A stretch of 64,000 bases of DNA from Flavobacterium sp. (GCF_004295795.1 NZ_SEBR01000021.1:42131-106130); one strand, 5' to 3'. Numbered from the stretch's first letter, positions 18,784 to 28,585 are shown. A program made the numbers and translations. Notes: generated by a model not told the origin, from the letters alone.

Positions 18784-21700
18784 ATGCGTAAACTGCTGAT
18801 TTTACTGTTGATCTGGAGCACATCGGCATTCGCCCAGGATTTCAAAAAAGAGTGGGAGAAAGTCGTGAAACTCGAGGATTTGGGATTCGTCAAGCAGGCA
18901 AACGCGGCTGTGGAAAAAATCTCGAAAAAGGCCGAGCGCCAAAAGAACGACGCCCAACTCGTGAAGTGTTTCTTCTATCAGTCGAAATACCTTCAGACTT
19001 TGGATGCGCAAGCCCAAATCAAAACGCTTGTCAGACTCAAGGATTTGTCCGCGAAAAGCTCGGGTGCGAACCGCGCTATATTTTGCATCATCTATGCTAA
19101 ATGCCTCAAAAATTATTTGCGTTTCGCCAGATATGAGAACCAACGAACCGAAACCGTCGGCGATTCGATTCCCGATGATCTGCTGTTGTGGTCGCGTGAA
19201 AACTTCGAATCGGAAATGGAGCGCGCTTATTCGGCTTCTCTCGCCAACAAGGAATTGCTCAAGAAGACGAAATTGTCGCAATACGAGCCTGTTTTCGATT
19301 ACGTTCTTGCGGATAAATTCTCGAACCGGACTTTGTTCGATTGGGTGATTTCGGAAAACATCACTTACAGAATTGAAAATTTCCACGAATATCGTCCACC
19401 TCTATACAAAACCGATGAAACACTTCCGTTCCTGACAGGAAATCCAGACAAATTCTCGCTTGCCAACTTTGATACGATTTCACTGCCAAAACATCGGGAA
19501 TTGCTCAAGCTGATGCAGTCGAGAGAACAAAACCGACCTGACATTTCCAACCGTATTTCGCGATTGGATTGGCTTTTCGGAAAAAGTCGCGAAGCCGGGA
19601 AAGCACTTGAAAACTTGCGCAAAGATGCCAAAGATTCGACAGATATAGACGACGTAAGGTTCGCGCTTGCCCAAATCTACAAGCAAGACGACTCGCGTGA
19701 AAACAAAGTAAAGGCTTTGGCTATGCTGGACAGCGTGATCGTCTCGAAACGCCATTCGAACGCCAGCATGAAGGCGCTCAAGCTCAAGAATGAGATAGTG
19801 GCCAAAAGTCTTCACGTCGAGATCGCGCGGTTTCGATATCCGGGCGAACCTTCGCGGGCGCGCCTCGCTTTCAGAAACCTCGACAGCATTTCAATCTCGT
19901 GTTTCAAGGTAAAAGCCGCGGGTCAGGAAATCGACACCTATGGAAACCAAAGCGAAAAACTGAAGTTGATTTCAGGGTTGAAACCAATGATTTCCAGATC
20001 GATCGCACTCAAGAATCCGGGCGATTACCGCGATCATTCCACCGAAATCCTTTTGCCCGAACTTCCCGTCGGAACTTATGTCGTCGTTATTTCTGCCAAA
20101 GATATCGACGGAAAATCGGACATCAAGGACGCGCAAGTTATTGTCGTTTCCAATCTCGCCTACATCAAAAGCGACAAGATTGGAAATACGGAATTCTCGG
20201 TTGTCAGCCGCGACAAAGGGAAACCCGTTTTCGGCGTAAAAGCTGCGTTCAAGGATCGCGATCTCGAGTTTTACTCCGATGGAAACAACAAACTCAGAAT
20301 CAGCCAACCCGCAAAACCAGGAAATCTTACGGGTTGGATCAGCAAGGGCGCCGATTCGCTTTACGTTTCACAGTATCGGTATGTTCGTGAAAAACAGATC
20401 GAAAAACCGTCCGCCAAGCTGCAATTCTATCTCGATCGCGCGATTTACCGGCCGGGACAGAAAGTTTTATACAAAGGCATCCTGATGCAAAAAGACAGTT
20501 TGGGATCGGGCGTGATCGCCAATGCGAGATTGATCGTCAAGGCTTACGACGCGAATAACAAGGCTTTTTTCACGAAAGAAGTCAACTCGAACGAATTCGG
20601 TTCTTTTTCGGGAGCATTCGATTTGCCGAAGGATCTGCTTACCGGCAATTTCCGGCTTTCTGCAGAAAAAGAGGCAAACATTTTGACCGACGAAAACGGC
20701 ATATTGTCACGCATAGCAAACTTCGACGCCAGCATTTCGTTCAAGGTCGAGGAATACAAACGCCCAAAATTCGAGGTGATATTGGATCCGATAAAGGAAA
20801 CTTTGTTGTTGGGAAAAGTGGCGACCGTGTCCGGAAACGCGAAATCCCTTGCCGGAAGCGTCGTTTCGAATGCGAAAGTTTCCTGGATAGTGACTTTGGA
20901 AACCATCAGTTACGCTATCGGCGGACGTGATTCCGTAGATGAAATCGTTTCACAAGACAGCCTTTTTTCTGACGCGGGCGGACGTTTTACCATCAAATTC
21001 CCAACGAATCCGAGTGAAAACGAAGAGGATGACCAGCGAGCCGAACTTCCTGTCTACAACTACAGGCTCGAAGTTAGCGTAACTGATCTGAACGGAGAAA
21101 CAAGAACGGCGACTCGCGAAGTCAATGTGGCCAGACATGCGCTTTCACTCGATTTTTCGGCTCACGAACTCGAAATCTCCAAAGACAATCTCGTCGAGGT
21201 AGTTTCGAACAACCTCAACGGCGAACCGAAACCTACGAAAGGAAAACTCGAATTTTTCCGAACCCAAAAACTTGCCTCGAACTTCAAGAGCAGATTTTTC
21301 AACGCGCCTGAAATTCCGGGTTTCACTGCGTCAGAATTCGCGGAACTTTTCCCCAACGAAGTCGACGAAAGCCTTTTGGATGTCGGCAACGACACGCTTG
21401 CCAAAAAAACGATTCACGTGGATACGAAAGTCAAAACGTCTGTCGAAGCCGATTTGAGCAAGCTCGAACCCGGAATTTACAACGTGGTTTTTTCGGTTGA
21501 GGACGAATTCGGGTTCGAGGTTTCTGCAAAACGGCAGTTCACTATTCGCGATCCGAAGCAAAAAATCGATCGGTCAAAACTTTTTACAATAAGGCAGATC
21601 AACGAATTTCCGGAAAAAGACAGTTTCGCGAACTTTATCGTGACTTCACCCGTGCCAGATTTGAACGTTCATATCGCCGCATCTGACGCCAAAAACACGT

Positions 21701-24700
21701 TTTTCGAACAAGACATCACGCTCAAAAACCACGAATTCGCGTTCAAGGTGGAAATTCCGAAAACGGCAAAAACAGGCATTTCCGTATTGGCCGATTCGTT
21801 CTATGACAACGCGTTTGAAAGCGAGACTGCTTCGGTAACTTTGCCGATCGTGAAAACGCAGCTGAAAGTGGAGACGATTTCGTACAAAAACCTCATCGAG
21901 CCCGGAAGCCCGCAAACTTTCTCGTTTCGGATCAAGCCGGAAAATGCCGCGCTTGAAAGTGAAGTTTTGGCTTCGATGTACGACGCTTCTCTAGACGTTT
22001 TCGCCAAATCGGAATGGGTTTCACCTCAATTTTTTGACTATTCCTATTATCACGGCAACAGGCGAAATGCTTCGGAAAACCGTTCGGTGAACTTGAATCT
22101 GAAGTCGAAACTTCCAAATTCTTACGGATCGTGGCGTCCGGAAAATCCTGTTTTGATGCAATTTGGATACGATCCCGACAAATACCGCCGGGAAGCTGCG
22201 AATCGGCTTTACAAAACGCAAATGGCGCGCAAGGCCAAACCGTCTAACGCGAAATTGGTCTACGGAAAAGTGACTGATGAATACGGCGCGATCGCCAACG
22301 CAAAAGTTGGCATAAAAAACACAGACCGATATGTGCTGACCGACGACGAAGGCTATTACGAAATCGAAGCTTCGGACGACGAGACGCTCCGCTATTTCGT
22401 TTTGGGTTATTCCGCCAAGGAAATCACATCTGTTGGATACGGACGAAAAGACGTGAATTTGGTTGAGGAAGATAATTCTATCTACGCAGTTGAAGTTTCG
22501 GGCGATAAAGGCATCCAAAGAAAAGCCAGCGCGATGACGTCTGTAGTTCAGATCGTAAAAAATATGGAATCTTCCGACACGCCAAAAACGACACTCGAAT
22601 TGGTCGGGAAAGTCTCCGGACTGCAGATTGAAACGACGAATTCGGGCGTAAATGCGTCGACGCGGATCGTGCTTCGTGGGAATCGCAGTACGTCCGCAGA
22701 CAATTCGGCACTTGTGGTCATTGACGGAAAGATTACGTCCATGGCCGAATTCCAGGCCATGAATCCGGACGACATCGTTTCAATAAGCGTGATAAAAGGC
22801 GCTCAAGGTGCGGCATTGTACGGCAGTCAAGGTGCGAATGGCGTGGTAGTCGTCTCTTCTAAAAAGGCTTTCGCCGACTTGGGAAATGTCAGGACGCGCA
22901 CGAACCTGAGTGAAACGGCGTTCTTTTTCCCGCATCTCAAAACCGACGAAAAAGGCAACGTGCTATTCAGTTTCACTTCGCCCGAAAGTTTGACGACTTG
23001 GAAACTTCGGCTTTTCGCTCACAATAAAAAAGGTGTTTCGGGACAAATCCAACAAAAGATCGTAACCCAAAAAAGTTTGATGCTAACTCCGAATTTCCCG
23101 AGGTTTTTACGAGAAAAAGACAGCATCGTGATCTCTGTCAAAATCTCGAACATGACCGCGAAAGTCCTGGACGGAAACGCGATGTTGCAACTTTCGGACG
23201 CGGCCACGATGCAACCGATAGATGCGATTTCGGCCAACTCCAAAAACCTGAAAACCTTTCGATTGAGTCCTACGGGAAATTCAGTTGTCGACTGGAAAAT
23301 CGCGATTCCCGAAGGTTTATCGGGCGTGCATTACAAGGTCGTGGCCAAGTCTGGCGATTTTTCCGATGGAGAAGAAAACATCATTCCCGTGGTTTCGAAC
23401 CGCATGTTGATCACTGAAAGCAAACCGCTTTGGATACGCGAACATTCTACCAAAGAAGTGACGTTTGAGCAGTTGAAAAACAACAAGTCGTCAACGCTCA
23501 AGAACCATCAGATGACGCTCGAATTCACGAGCAATCCGGTATGGCTCGCGCTCGGGTCACTTCCTTACCTTATCGAGTACGAACACGAATGCGCCGAACA
23601 GACTTTTGCGCGTTTTTATGCGAATGCCGTGGCGAGTTCGGTGATTGAAAGCAATCCGAAAATTGCCGACGTTTTTACAAAATGGCGTCAAAACGGAAAA
23701 GGGAAACTCGAGCAAAACCAAGAGCTCAAGTCGATTTTGGTCAACGAAACGCCTTGGTTTAACGACGCTTTGAGCGAATCGGACAAGAAAAAACGGCTCG
23801 CGCTGCTTTTCGATCTGGAACAGTTGAAATCTTCCAAAAGCGCGACATTGGAAAAATTGAGGCAAAAACAGAAGGAATCGGGCGGATTCGCTTGGTTCGA
23901 TGGCGGAATCGAGGACGAATTCATTACGAGGCACATCGCTTCGGGAATCGGGCATTTGAAAAAACTTGGGATTTCGAAGGCAGACGATCCGTTGTCCGAA
24001 ATTGGGAAAAAGGCGATTTCTTATCTTGACGATACTTATATCAGACGCAAATTGGAAGTGAAATCACAACAAAATCGCCTGCGCGGCACTTATTCTGATT
24101 TGCATTATTTGTACGCCCGAAGTTTTTACCTGGCTGAAATTCCGCTCAAACCGACACTTTCGGAAGAAATCGAACGCGATCTGAACGAGATCATTTCGAA
24201 TCGACTGCAACTCGATGTTTATCAAAAAGCGATGTCGGCTTTGGTTTTGCACCGATTCGGAAAGTCGAAACAAGCCCGAGAGATCGTGGATAATTTGCGG
24301 GAAACGTCGGCGACTGATGAGACGAACGGCATGTTTTGGGTCGAAAACACGCAAGGCTGGAATTGGTTTCGCGCGCCAATTGAAACTCAGGCTTTGCTGA
24401 TCGAAACATTCCTTGAGGTTTCGGACGACCAGAAATCGGCGCAAGCCATGAAGGCCTGGCTTATCAAGAACAAACAGCGTTCGCATTGGCCATCCACGAA
24501 ATCGACAACCGAGGCCGTTTATGCGCTTTTGCTGCAAGGCGGAAATTGGATTAATGTGAAAGACGATGTGGTTTTTAAGGTAGGAAGCGAGAAAATCCTA
24601 TTGGAGAAATTGTCCCAAACCCAGAAAGAAGCCGAGACAGGTTATATGAAAATCGACTGGAACGCGAACGAAATCACACCCGAGATGGCAACTTTGAAAG

Positions 24701-25215
24701 TCGAGAACAAAAGCGATGTGCCCGTATTTGGCGGCTTTTACTGGCAATACTTCGAGGATTTGGACAAGGTCGTCAGGAGTGAAAAAGGCATTTTGACCGT
24801 GAATCAGGAGTTGCTCAGGAAAACGGATGCGTCGGATGGAGAAAAATTCCAGAGAATAACAGTTGACGCAAAACTCAAAGTAGGCGATTTGCTAACGGTT
24901 CGCGTTACTGTAAAAGTGTCCGAAGATTTGGAATACGTGCATCTGAAAAGCATGAGAGCCGCTTGTTTCGAGCCTGTCGACGTGCTTTCAGGTTATCGGT
25001 GGAAACCGAATTCCAGTTATTACGAGAGCACGAAAGATGTTGCGACGCATTTCTTTTTCGACAGATTGAAAGCCGGTTCCTATGAGTTCGAATATGAAGT
25101 TCGCGTGAACAATTCGGGCGATTTCTCGAATGGGATTGCGACTGTCCAAAGCATGTACGCCCCTGAATTTTCTGCGCATTCGAAAGGTGTTCGCATAAAA
25201 TCTTCGCGGGAGTGA
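18784..25215 (+). CDS. Alpha-2-macroglobulin-family protein with embedded regulatory and TonB-plug-like domains
   Basis: 2143 residues from ATG 18784, which begins a signal peptide (MRKLLILLLIWSTSAFAQ); the in-frame start at 18670 is not needed. An alpha-helical N-terminal region of about 300 residues leads to macroglobulin domains, including MG2 (YLDRAIYRPGQKVLYKG, about 548-565). The thioester motif is CAEQ (Cys about 1603; CxEQ is enough for the bacterial family), followed by the helical thioester domain. Bacterial members are thought to trap attacking proteases in the periplasm. At about 1155-1225 there is a carboxypeptidase-regulatory-like beta sandwich (YGKVTDEYGAIANAKVGIK), and at about 1255-1365 a SusC-like plug (LRGNRSTSADNSALVVIDG, then ALYGSQGANGVVVVSSK). 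These sit just before the A2M segment (TAFFFPHLKTDEKG), where the bait region is expected. Confidence 0.9.
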   Translation: MRKLLILLLIWSTSAFAQDFKKEWEKVVKLEDLGFVKQANAAVEKISKKAERQKNDAQLVKCFFYQSKYLQTLDAQAQIKTLVRLKDLSAKSSGANRAIFCIIYAKCLKNYLRFARYENQRTETVGDSIPDDLLLWSRENFESEMERAYSASLANKELLKKTKLSQYEPVFDYVLADKFSNRTLFDWVISENITYRIENFHEYRPPLYKTDETLPFLTGNPDKFSLANFDTISLPKHRELLKLMQSREQNRPDISNRISRLDWLFGKSREAGKALENLRKDAKDSTDIDDVRFALAQIYKQDDSRENKVKALAMLDSVIVSKRHSNASMKALKLKNEIVAKSLHVEIARFRYPGEPSRARLAFRNLDSISISCFKVKAAGQEIDTYGNQSEKLKLISGLKPMISRSIALKNPGDYRDHSTEILLPELPVGTYVVVISAKDIDGKSDIKDAQVIVVSNLAYIKSDKIGNTEFSVVSRDKGKPVFGVKAAFKDRDLEFYSDGNNKLRISQPAKPGNLTGWISKGADSLYVSQYRYVREKQIEKPSAKLQFYLDRAIYRPGQKVLYKGILMQKDSLGSGVIANARLIVKAYDANNKAFFTKEVNSNEFGSFSGAFDLPKDLLTGNFRLSAEKEANILTDENGILSRIANFDASISFKVEEYKRPKFEVILDPIKETLLLGKVATVSGNAKSLAGSVVSNAKVSWIVTLETISYAIGGRDSVDEIVSQDSLFSDAGGRFTIKFPTNPSENEEDDQRAELPVYNYRLEVSVTDLNGETRTATREVNVARHALSLDFSAHELEISKDNLVEVVSNNLNGEPKPTKGKLEFFRTQKLASNFKSRFFNAPEIPGFTASEFAELFPNEVDESLLDVGNDTLAKKTIHVDTKVKTSVEADLSKLEPGIYNVVFSVEDEFGFEVSAKRQFTIRDPKQKIDRSKLFTIRQINEFPEKDSFANFIVTSPVPDLNVHIAASDAKNTFFEQDITLKNHEFAFKVEIPKTAKTGISVLADSFYDNAFESETASVTLPIVKTQLKVETISYKNLIEPGSPQTFSFRIKPENAALESEVLASMYDASLDVFAKSEWVSPQFFDYSYYHGNRRNASENRSVNLNLKSKLPNSYGSWRPENPVLMQFGYDPDKYRREAANRLYKTQMARKAKPSNAKLVYGKVTDEYGAIANAKVGIKNTDRYVLTDDEGYYEIEASDDETLRYFVLGYSAKEITSVGYGRKDVNLVEEDNSIYAVEVSGDKGIQRKASAMTSVVQIVKNMESSDTPKTTLELVGKVSGLQIETTNSGVNASTRIVLRGNRSTSADNSALVVIDGKITSMAEFQAMNPDDIVSISVIKGAQGAALYGSQGANGVVVVSSKKAFADLGNVRTRTNLSETAFFFPHLKTDEKGNVLFSFTSPESLTTWKLRLFAHNKKGVSGQIQQKIVTQKSLMLTPNFPRFLREKDSIVISVKISNMTAKVLDGNAMLQLSDAATMQPIDAISANSKNLKTFRLSPTGNSVVDWKIAIPEGLSGVHYKVVAKSGDFSDGEENIIPVVSNRMLITESKPLWIREHSTKEVTFEQLKNNKSSTLKNHQMTLEFTSNPVWLALGSLPYLIEYEHECAEQTFARFYANAVASSVIESNPKIADVFTKWRQNGKGKLEQNQELKSILVNETPWFNDALSESDKKKRLALLFDLEQLKSSKSATLEKLRQKQKESGGFAWFDGGIEDEFITRHIASGIGHLKKLGISKADDPLSEIGKKAISYLDDTYIRRKLEVKSQQNRLRGTYSDLHYLYARSFYLAEIPLKPTLSEEIERDLNEIISNRLQLDVYQKAMSALVLHRFGKSKQAREIVDNLRETSATDETNGMFWVENTQGWNWFRAPIETQALLIETFLEVSDDQKSAQAMKAWLIKNKQRSHWPSTKSTTEAVYALLLQGGNWINVKDDVVFKVGSEKILLEKLSQTQKEAETGYMKIDWNANEITPEMATLKVENKSDVPVFGGFYWQYFEDLDKVVRSEKGILTVNQELLRKTDASDGEKFQRITVDAKLKVGDLLTVRVTVKVSEDLEYVHLKSMRAACFEPVDVLSGYRWKPNSSYYESTKDVATHFFFDRLKAGSYEFEYEVRVNNSGDFSNGIATVQSMYAPEFSAHSKGVRIKSSRE

Positions 25216-25334
25216 ATTTCTATTGTTTGGCGAGTGTTTCGGTAGCGTTTTGTTGTTAGAATTAGCACTTTTGTGCAATTTGATTTCCGAAATTGAACAG
25301 TGCTTGTGTAATAGGTTTTCTAGCCTGATTTTCC

Positions 25335-25413
25335 AAACCTAACAAATCTCCAAGATTTGTTAGGTCTACAAAAATAACCCATAACAAAATTCCCCGATTA
25401 CAGATTTTCTGTA
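25335..25413. repeat. Composite of palindromes B and A
   Basis: Palindrome B (arms ACCTAACAAATCT, 25337-25349, and AGATTTGTTAGGT, 25353-25365) is followed about 30 bases later by palindrome A (TTACAGATTTTCTGTA, 25398-25413). The same pair, in reverse order and orientation with a 32-base gap, occurs twice near 63.1-63.5 kb. It lies between convergent genes. Confidence 0.75.
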
Positions 25414-25428
25414 CTTTTTGTTAAAGAA

Positions 25429-25454
25429 AAAACCCCGCCGTAAAGCAGGGTTTT
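25429..25454. terminator. Bidirectional terminator between the A2M and S46 genes
   Basis: AAAACCCCGC / GCAGGGTTTT pair with one mismatch around a 6-base loop. Flanking A and T runs allow termination from both sides. Confidence 0.75.
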
Positions 25455-25473
25455 CTCGTATAAAGTCTGGAAA

Positions 25474-27618
25474 TTATTTCACGATCGTCATCTCGTCTAC
25501 GATGTGTTTCGCTCCCGCGTATTTGTCGATTACCCAAAGTACGTAACGGATGTCGACGTTGATCGTGCGTTGCAAATCTTTGTCGAAGATCACGTCACCG
25601 GCCATGGCTTCGATGTTTCCGTCGAAAGCGAGCCCGATAAGTTCTCCTTTTCCGTTAAGGACTGGCGAACCTGAGTTACCGCCCGTGATGTCATTGTCCG
25701 TTAGGAAATTTACCGGCATGTAACCTTTTTTGTCGGCATAGCGACCGTAGTCCTTGGCCTTGTACAGGTCAAGCAAACGCTGTGGCAAATCAAATTCCGC
25801 GTCGCCCTTTTTGTACTTCTTCACCATTCCGTCGAAGGTCGTGTAGTTGTTGATTTTGGCGTCGTTCTTTTTGTCGGCCGGCAAAGCGCGAACTTTTCCG
25901 TAAGTAAGACGCAATGTCGAGTTCGCATCCGGATATTGGATCGGATTCAATTTCGATTCGCGCAAACCTTCTACTTCCAAACGGAAAGCTTTCTGGAAAT
26001 CGTCGTTCATCTGCTTTTGCTCGTCGCTCATGTTGCGCATTTTCCCCAGCAATTCGACTGAAAGTAGATAAAGCGGATCGGTTTCCAATTTCGCAGGCTC
26101 CGGATTTTTCAAAAATGCCTCGAGTTTCTCTCTCGTGGCGAAAATACTTTTTGACGTAATATCGTTCACGTAAGCCGTAAAGTCGCCGTTGTTCTCGTGT
26201 TTTTGTTTTTCGACCGTCGGAACCAATCCGTATTCGGAAGCTTTAGCCGCGTACAGATTCAATTGTGCCGTCAGGATGTCTTTTTCGGCCGGAGCGTAAA
26301 ATTCCTCGTAGTAAGAATCGATCTGACTTTGGATTTTCGGCCACATTTCGGCTTTCTTCGCGTCGTTTTCTTTGTAGTATTGGATCAATCCCGTACCAAG
26401 AACGGACGGCGCAGTCGCGTAATTCGTCGTTCTCATCAATTGCGACAGATAGTTGTCGTGACGCGCTTTAAGATTCGTCTTGTCGTAGAAATTGTCAATC
26501 GTCGCGATTACATTCCCGTATTTTTCCTTGTTCTCAGGTTTGTTCGCCCAAGTGTTGAATTTCGCTTCTTGTTCTGATTTCTTCTTGGCAGTTCCGTGCT
26601 TGGTCAAAGCATCGATCATACCTTGTCGGTTTTTCCAGTAATTGGCTGTGGAAGCGTATTTCGAAGCGTATTTCAAACGCACGTCATCGCTTTTGTCCAT
26701 GTGTTTCTTCATCGCGTCCATTCCGGTCTTCGCACCTTCGACCCAAGCCGGATATGCGAATTTCACGTTCTGCTCGATTCCGCCGGCTGGCATCCAACGG
26801 TTCGTTCTTCCCGGATAACCCAAAATCATCGCGAAATCTTTTTCCTTGACGCCGTTCAGGTTGACCGAAAGGTGTTTTTTAGGATGGATCGGAACGTTGT
26901 TCTCAGAATAGTCTGCCGGATTTCCGTCTTTGTCTCCGTAAATTCTGAACATTGAAAAATCGCCCGTGTGACGCGGCCATTCCCAGTTGTCCGTATCTCC
27001 ACCAAATTTCCCGATGCTTTCAGGTGGCGTTCCCACGAAACGGACATCCTTGAAATCCTGATACACGAAATAGTAATATTCGTTCCCCTGGAAAAACGGA
27101 CGCACCGAAACCACATATTTTCCGCCTTCACTGTTCTCTTTCTCGATAGCGGCGACTTCCTGTTGGATGATCTTGTTGCGTTCGGCCTCGGTCATCTTGT
27201 CGTTGACCTTTCCCAAAATGCGTTTCGACACGTCGTCCATACGAACGAAAAAGCGCACGAACAAAGACTTGGGCTTCATTTCGGCTTTTTTGTTGGCTGC
27301 CCAATAACCGTCGCGCAGATAGTTTTTCTCCGGAGACGAAAGCTCGGCAATCGCGTCGTAACCGCAGTGGTGATTTGTCAGGACGAGTCCGTCTTTGGAA
27401 ATCAATTCGGCCGTACAACCGCCGTTGAACTGCACGATAGCGTCTTTTAAACTGCTGTTGTTGATGCTGTAGATTTCCTGAGCCGTGAGCTGCAATCCCA
27501 TTTTCTGCATGTCGCGGTGGTTGAGCCTCTCGATGAACATGAGGAACCACATTCCTTCGTCGGCGCGCATTGGCATTGCTGTCAGGGCGAGGGCGAAGAA
27601 CAAAATGATTTTTTTCAT
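25474..27618 (-). CDS. S46 family serine dipeptidyl-peptidase, DPP7-like
   Basis: 714 residues from ATG 27618, the start of a signal peptide (MKKIILFFALALTAMPMRADEG). The size and the DEGMWxxM start fit bacterial DPP7/DPP11 exactly. These periplasmic enzymes remove N-terminal dipeptides from peptides, supplying peptide-eating Bacteroidetes with nutrients. The catalytic His is in VLTNHHCGYDAI and the catalytic Ser in TGGNSGSPVLN. Eighteen residues after the Ser is Gly (in AFDGN), which in this family favours hydrophobic P1 residues (DPP7), whereas DPP11 has Arg there for Asp/Glu. A longer in-frame extension upstream only translates the hexanucleotide array and is rejected. Confidence 0.93.
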   Translation of the reverse strand: MKKIILFFALALTAMPMRADEGMWFLMFIERLNHRDMQKMGLQLTAQEIYSINNSSLKDAIVQFNGGCTAELISKDGLVLTNHHCGYDAIAELSSPEKNYLRDGYWAANKKAEMKPKSLFVRFFVRMDDVSKRILGKVNDKMTEAERNKIIQQEVAAIEKENSEGGKYVVSVRPFFQGNEYYYFVYQDFKDVRFVGTPPESIGKFGGDTDNWEWPRHTGDFSMFRIYGDKDGNPADYSENNVPIHPKKHLSVNLNGVKEKDFAMILGYPGRTNRWMPAGGIEQNVKFAYPAWVEGAKTGMDAMKKHMDKSDDVRLKYASKYASTANYWKNRQGMIDALTKHGTAKKKSEQEAKFNTWANKPENKEKYGNVIATIDNFYDKTNLKARHDNYLSQLMRTTNYATAPSVLGTGLIQYYKENDAKKAEMWPKIQSQIDSYYEEFYAPAEKDILTAQLNLYAAKASEYGLVPTVEKQKHENNGDFTAYVNDITSKSIFATREKLEAFLKNPEPAKLETDPLYLLSVELLGKMRNMSDEQKQMNDDFQKAFRLEVEGLRESKLNPIQYPDANSTLRLTYGKVRALPADKKNDAKINNYTTFDGMVKKYKKGDAEFDLPQRLLDLYKAKDYGRYADKKGYMPVNFLTDNDITGGNSGSPVLNGKGELIGLAFDGNIEAMAGDVIFDKDLQRTINVDIRYVLWVIDKYAGAKHIVDEMTIVK

Positions 27619-27818
27619 TTCAGATAAATTAATGTTAGTTAACGGCGGAATTAGTCGGGGAAAGGCGCAAAATGTTACACCTTGACTTTCCGCTTTTAAA
27701 GCCGTGCGAAGATAAGTGAAAATGCGAGTTGAGGAAAGTCCGAATGGAAAAACTATATCGTTGTAGTTTGTTTTTGTGTCCGAGAAATTTGTTGCCACGC
27801 CGACGCCCACTTTCACCG

Positions 27819-27954
27819 CTGCTTCTGCTACTGCTACCGCTACTGCTACTGCAACTGCTACTGCTACTGCTACTGCTACTGCTTCTGCTACTGCTTCTGC
27901 TACTGCTACTGCTACTGCCACTGCTTCTGCTACTGCCACTGCTTCTGCAACTGC
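27819..27954 (+). repeat. Hexanucleotide array (NNCTGC)n, locus 2
   Basis: About 22 units of NNCTGC (TACTGC, TTCTGC, CACTGC, AACTGC) in the 592-bp gap between the divergent S46 and small secreted-protein genes. It is the second longest of four loci. The plus strand carries CTGC, as at the other loci. Short frames that translate it give only Thr-Ala or Leu runs and are not genes. Confidence 0.92.
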
Positions 27955-27990
27955 AAAATCTGCAAAATCTGCAAAATCTGCAAAATCTGC
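27955..27990 (+). repeat. Nonamer array (AAAATCTGC)x4
   Basis: Four perfect copies of AAAATCTGC directly continue the hexanucleotide array, keeping the CTGC core but changing the period from 6 to 9. Confidence 0.9.
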
Positions 27991-28023
27991 AACTAAATCC
28001 CGGACACCTTATTTTCACATTTT

Positions 28024-28040
28024 TTACAGATTTTCTGTAA
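28024..28040. repeat. Palindrome family A, solo copy
   Basis: TTACAGATTTTCTGTAA, preceded by T and followed by TCGAC as in the copies at 63135 and 63408. Confidence 0.7.
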
Positions 28041-28090
28041 TCGACATTCAAAACACACCGCTAATTTTACATCAAGATTTCCAATCGAAC

Positions 28091-28118
28091 GGCTTTGGGA
28101 AAGACGTCACCCAAAGCC
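28091..28118. repeat. Perfect 9-bp inverted repeat upstream of a small secreted-protein gene
   Basis: GGCTTTGGG-N10-CCCAAAGCC, the spacer itself containing the palindrome GACGTC. It lies 93 bases before the ATG of the gene at 28211 and has no following T run, so an operator or leader hairpin is more likely than a terminator. Confidence 0.6.
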
Positions 28119-28210
28119 AGGAGTTGAATGCCTTTCGCCTGCATTGAAGGTTTGTGTGCAGGTTTGGAAGTAAGACCAACAAACCAAAACCAATTTAATT
28201 TATACGCCTT

Positions 28211-28585
28211 ATGAAAACTTTTGTTTTAAGTATGTTCGCCATGTTGTTATTGGTCTGTACCGGAAATGCGCAAAGCAAATCCGAGAGTGCAACCCTTAGA
28301 ATCACGACGGGAAAAACCGTCTCCGATTTCAAATTCCCATCCTTTAAAGATCTCGACACCAAAGCCGATGCGCTTATCTCCGAACAGGCAAGAGTTTATC
28401 AAGGAGCTATTGAAGGCGGTGGCGGCGCTTGCCAGGTTTCAGTGACCGTAACGGTTACCGTGAGTGTAGGTGTTGCCTCGGTAAGTGTGTCGGGCACGAT
28501 TACGACCAGTTGCGCCGATGTCGTCGCGGCCACAAAGCGCCTCAGGGCTTACCTCTATCAAGCCGCGACATCCGGAATGAACTAG
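28211..28585 (+). CDS. Small secreted protein of unknown function
   Basis: 124 residues with a signal peptide (MKTFVLSMFAMLLLVCTGNAQ). The mature part contains a Lys/Asp-rich helix-like stretch, then GGGGACQ, then a strongly alternating Val/Ser/Thr stretch (VTVTVTVSVGVASVSVSG) that would form long beta strands, and a second Cys 33 residues after the first (CQVS...SCADVV), possibly a disulfide. No family recognised. No clear TAnnTTTG box is seen; a perfect inverted repeat lies upstream. Confidence 0.72.
   Translation: MKTFVLSMFAMLLLVCTGNAQSKSESATLRITTGKTVSDFKFPSFKDLDTKADALISEQARVYQGAIEGGGGACQVSVTVTVTVSVGVASVSVSGTITTSCADVVAATKRLRAYLYQAATSGMN

Noticed and set aside
27776..28147. Open frames giving long Thr-Ala or Leu runs across the hexanucleotide array
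   Set aside because: They are translations of a 6-bp repeat without any codon or start signal; the S46 gene has a clear signal-peptide start at 27618 instead.
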